Source of the DNA: an uncultured Desulfosporosinus sp.
GTDB lineage: Bacteria > Bacillota > Desulfitobacteriia > Desulfitobacteriales > Desulfitobacteriaceae
Assembly: GCA_927405585.1 (NCBI GenBank)
Contig: CAKMJS010000047.1
Coordinates: 1 to 62,120, forward strand
Length of the DNA: 62,120 nt
Reading direction: 5' to 3'
A program made the translations under genes and the position numbers. Below, piece by piece: positions 61,879 through 62,120 of this stretch (position 1 is its first letter; the number at the start of each line of letters is the position of its first letter). The notes beneath the pieces were generated by a model that searched no databases, was not told the DNA's origin, and was given only the letters and a program-made list of their open reading frames with translations.

Positions 61879-62120
61879 CGGAGTCGGATTAAGATAAGTG
61901 CGTGTCAAGTGTGATCATGGAAGTGGGGGCGGTTGGTGTAACCTCCCCCCAGACAATCCATGCAGGGGTGGAGGAAAACAACCACAACGACCCTGTCGCC
62001 TCCATGAAGGATGGTTTCGCCATGCGGAACACTGACCTCTTAGCCATGAATTAAGGCTCCGACCAAGGAGTTGCGAGGAAATTTTAGGTCCTTGAGTCTT
62101 TTACCAGCTATTTGGCAATT
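61879..62120. other. Region after the sigma gene
   Basis: A G/C-rich segment (GGGGGCGG ... CCTCCCCCC, 61924-61951) could form a hairpin. A 45-codon frame from 61918 has no ribosome site. Nothing else is recognised. Confidence 0.3.

Noticed and set aside
61918-62055. A 45-codon frame after the sigma gene that could be a small peptide
   Set aside because: No ribosome site, no leader-peptide or cysteine pattern, and it starts next to a G/C hairpin.

Overview
The window looks like the chromosome of a strictly anaerobic, spore-former-type Firmicute close to Desulfosporosinus/Desulfitobacterium. The signs are moderate-to-low GC, GGAGG ribosome sites, frequent GTG and TTG starts, radical- or oxygen-sensitive enzymes (4-hydroxybutyryl-CoA dehydratases, 2-oxoacid:ferredoxin oxidoreductase, class I Hcp), a Dms/Phs-type molybdoenzyme operon, and many sigma-54 promoters driving acyl-CoA catabolism. 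The genus is inference; no rRNA or tRNA gene was seen.

Positions 1-41,910 form one catabolic island, almost entirely on the + strand. It holds two MaoC/HadAB-like dehydratase pairs, two crotonases, a branched-chain-amino-acid-type ABC importer (binding protein at 2320, LivHMGF at 6682-10022), three acyl-CoA dehydrogenases, a thiolase, two 3-hydroxyacyl-CoA dehydrogenases, and two 4-hydroxybutyryl-CoA-dehydratase-family proteins. It also has a FrhB-like/IorA/IorB/GlcD/GlcF electron-transfer operon, a set of Fe-S proteins of unclear role (26640-30413), an amidase, an Old-Yellow-Enzyme reductase, an acyl-CoA ligase and an alpha/beta hydrolase. A plausible logic is uptake or activation of an organic acid, oxidation of a 2-hydroxyacid to a 2-oxoacid (GlcDF), ferredoxin-linked conversion to acyl-CoA (IorAB), then beta-oxidation with an unusual dehydration step. 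The substrate cannot be read from sequence.

The island is held together by regulation. Seven -24/-12 sigma-54 promoters were found. Four of them have the same upstream element, a direct repeat ATACAAAGTAAACA ... ATGCAATTTAAACA with 31-33 bp between copies, 72-98 bp upstream of the promoter. The PAS-AAA+-Fis activator at 4651-6054 is the obvious candidate to bind it. Between the live genes lie many gene fossils: pieces of acyl-CoA dehydrogenase, 3-hydroxyacyl-CoA dehydrogenase, crotonase, metallo-beta-lactamase, carboxymuconolactone decarboxylase and CCG-domain genes. They point to repeated duplication, deletion and rearrangement.

From 41,984 onward the content is more ordinary: an MFS transporter (- strand), a Tat-exported molybdoenzyme with Fe-S and NrfD subunits behind a CRP/FNR-type box, a short stretch of degraded genes (48.2-49.5 kb), a small lipoprotein, AzlCD with a divergent MocR regulator, an NfeD-like protein, a broken acetyltransferase, hcp behind a second CRP/FNR-type box, and mgtE behind an M-box Mg2+ riboswitch. 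The window ends with a YxlE/YxlF/YxlG-like ABC cassette next to an ECF sigma factor fused, without any membrane segment, to an anti-sigma-like and a LolA-like domain.
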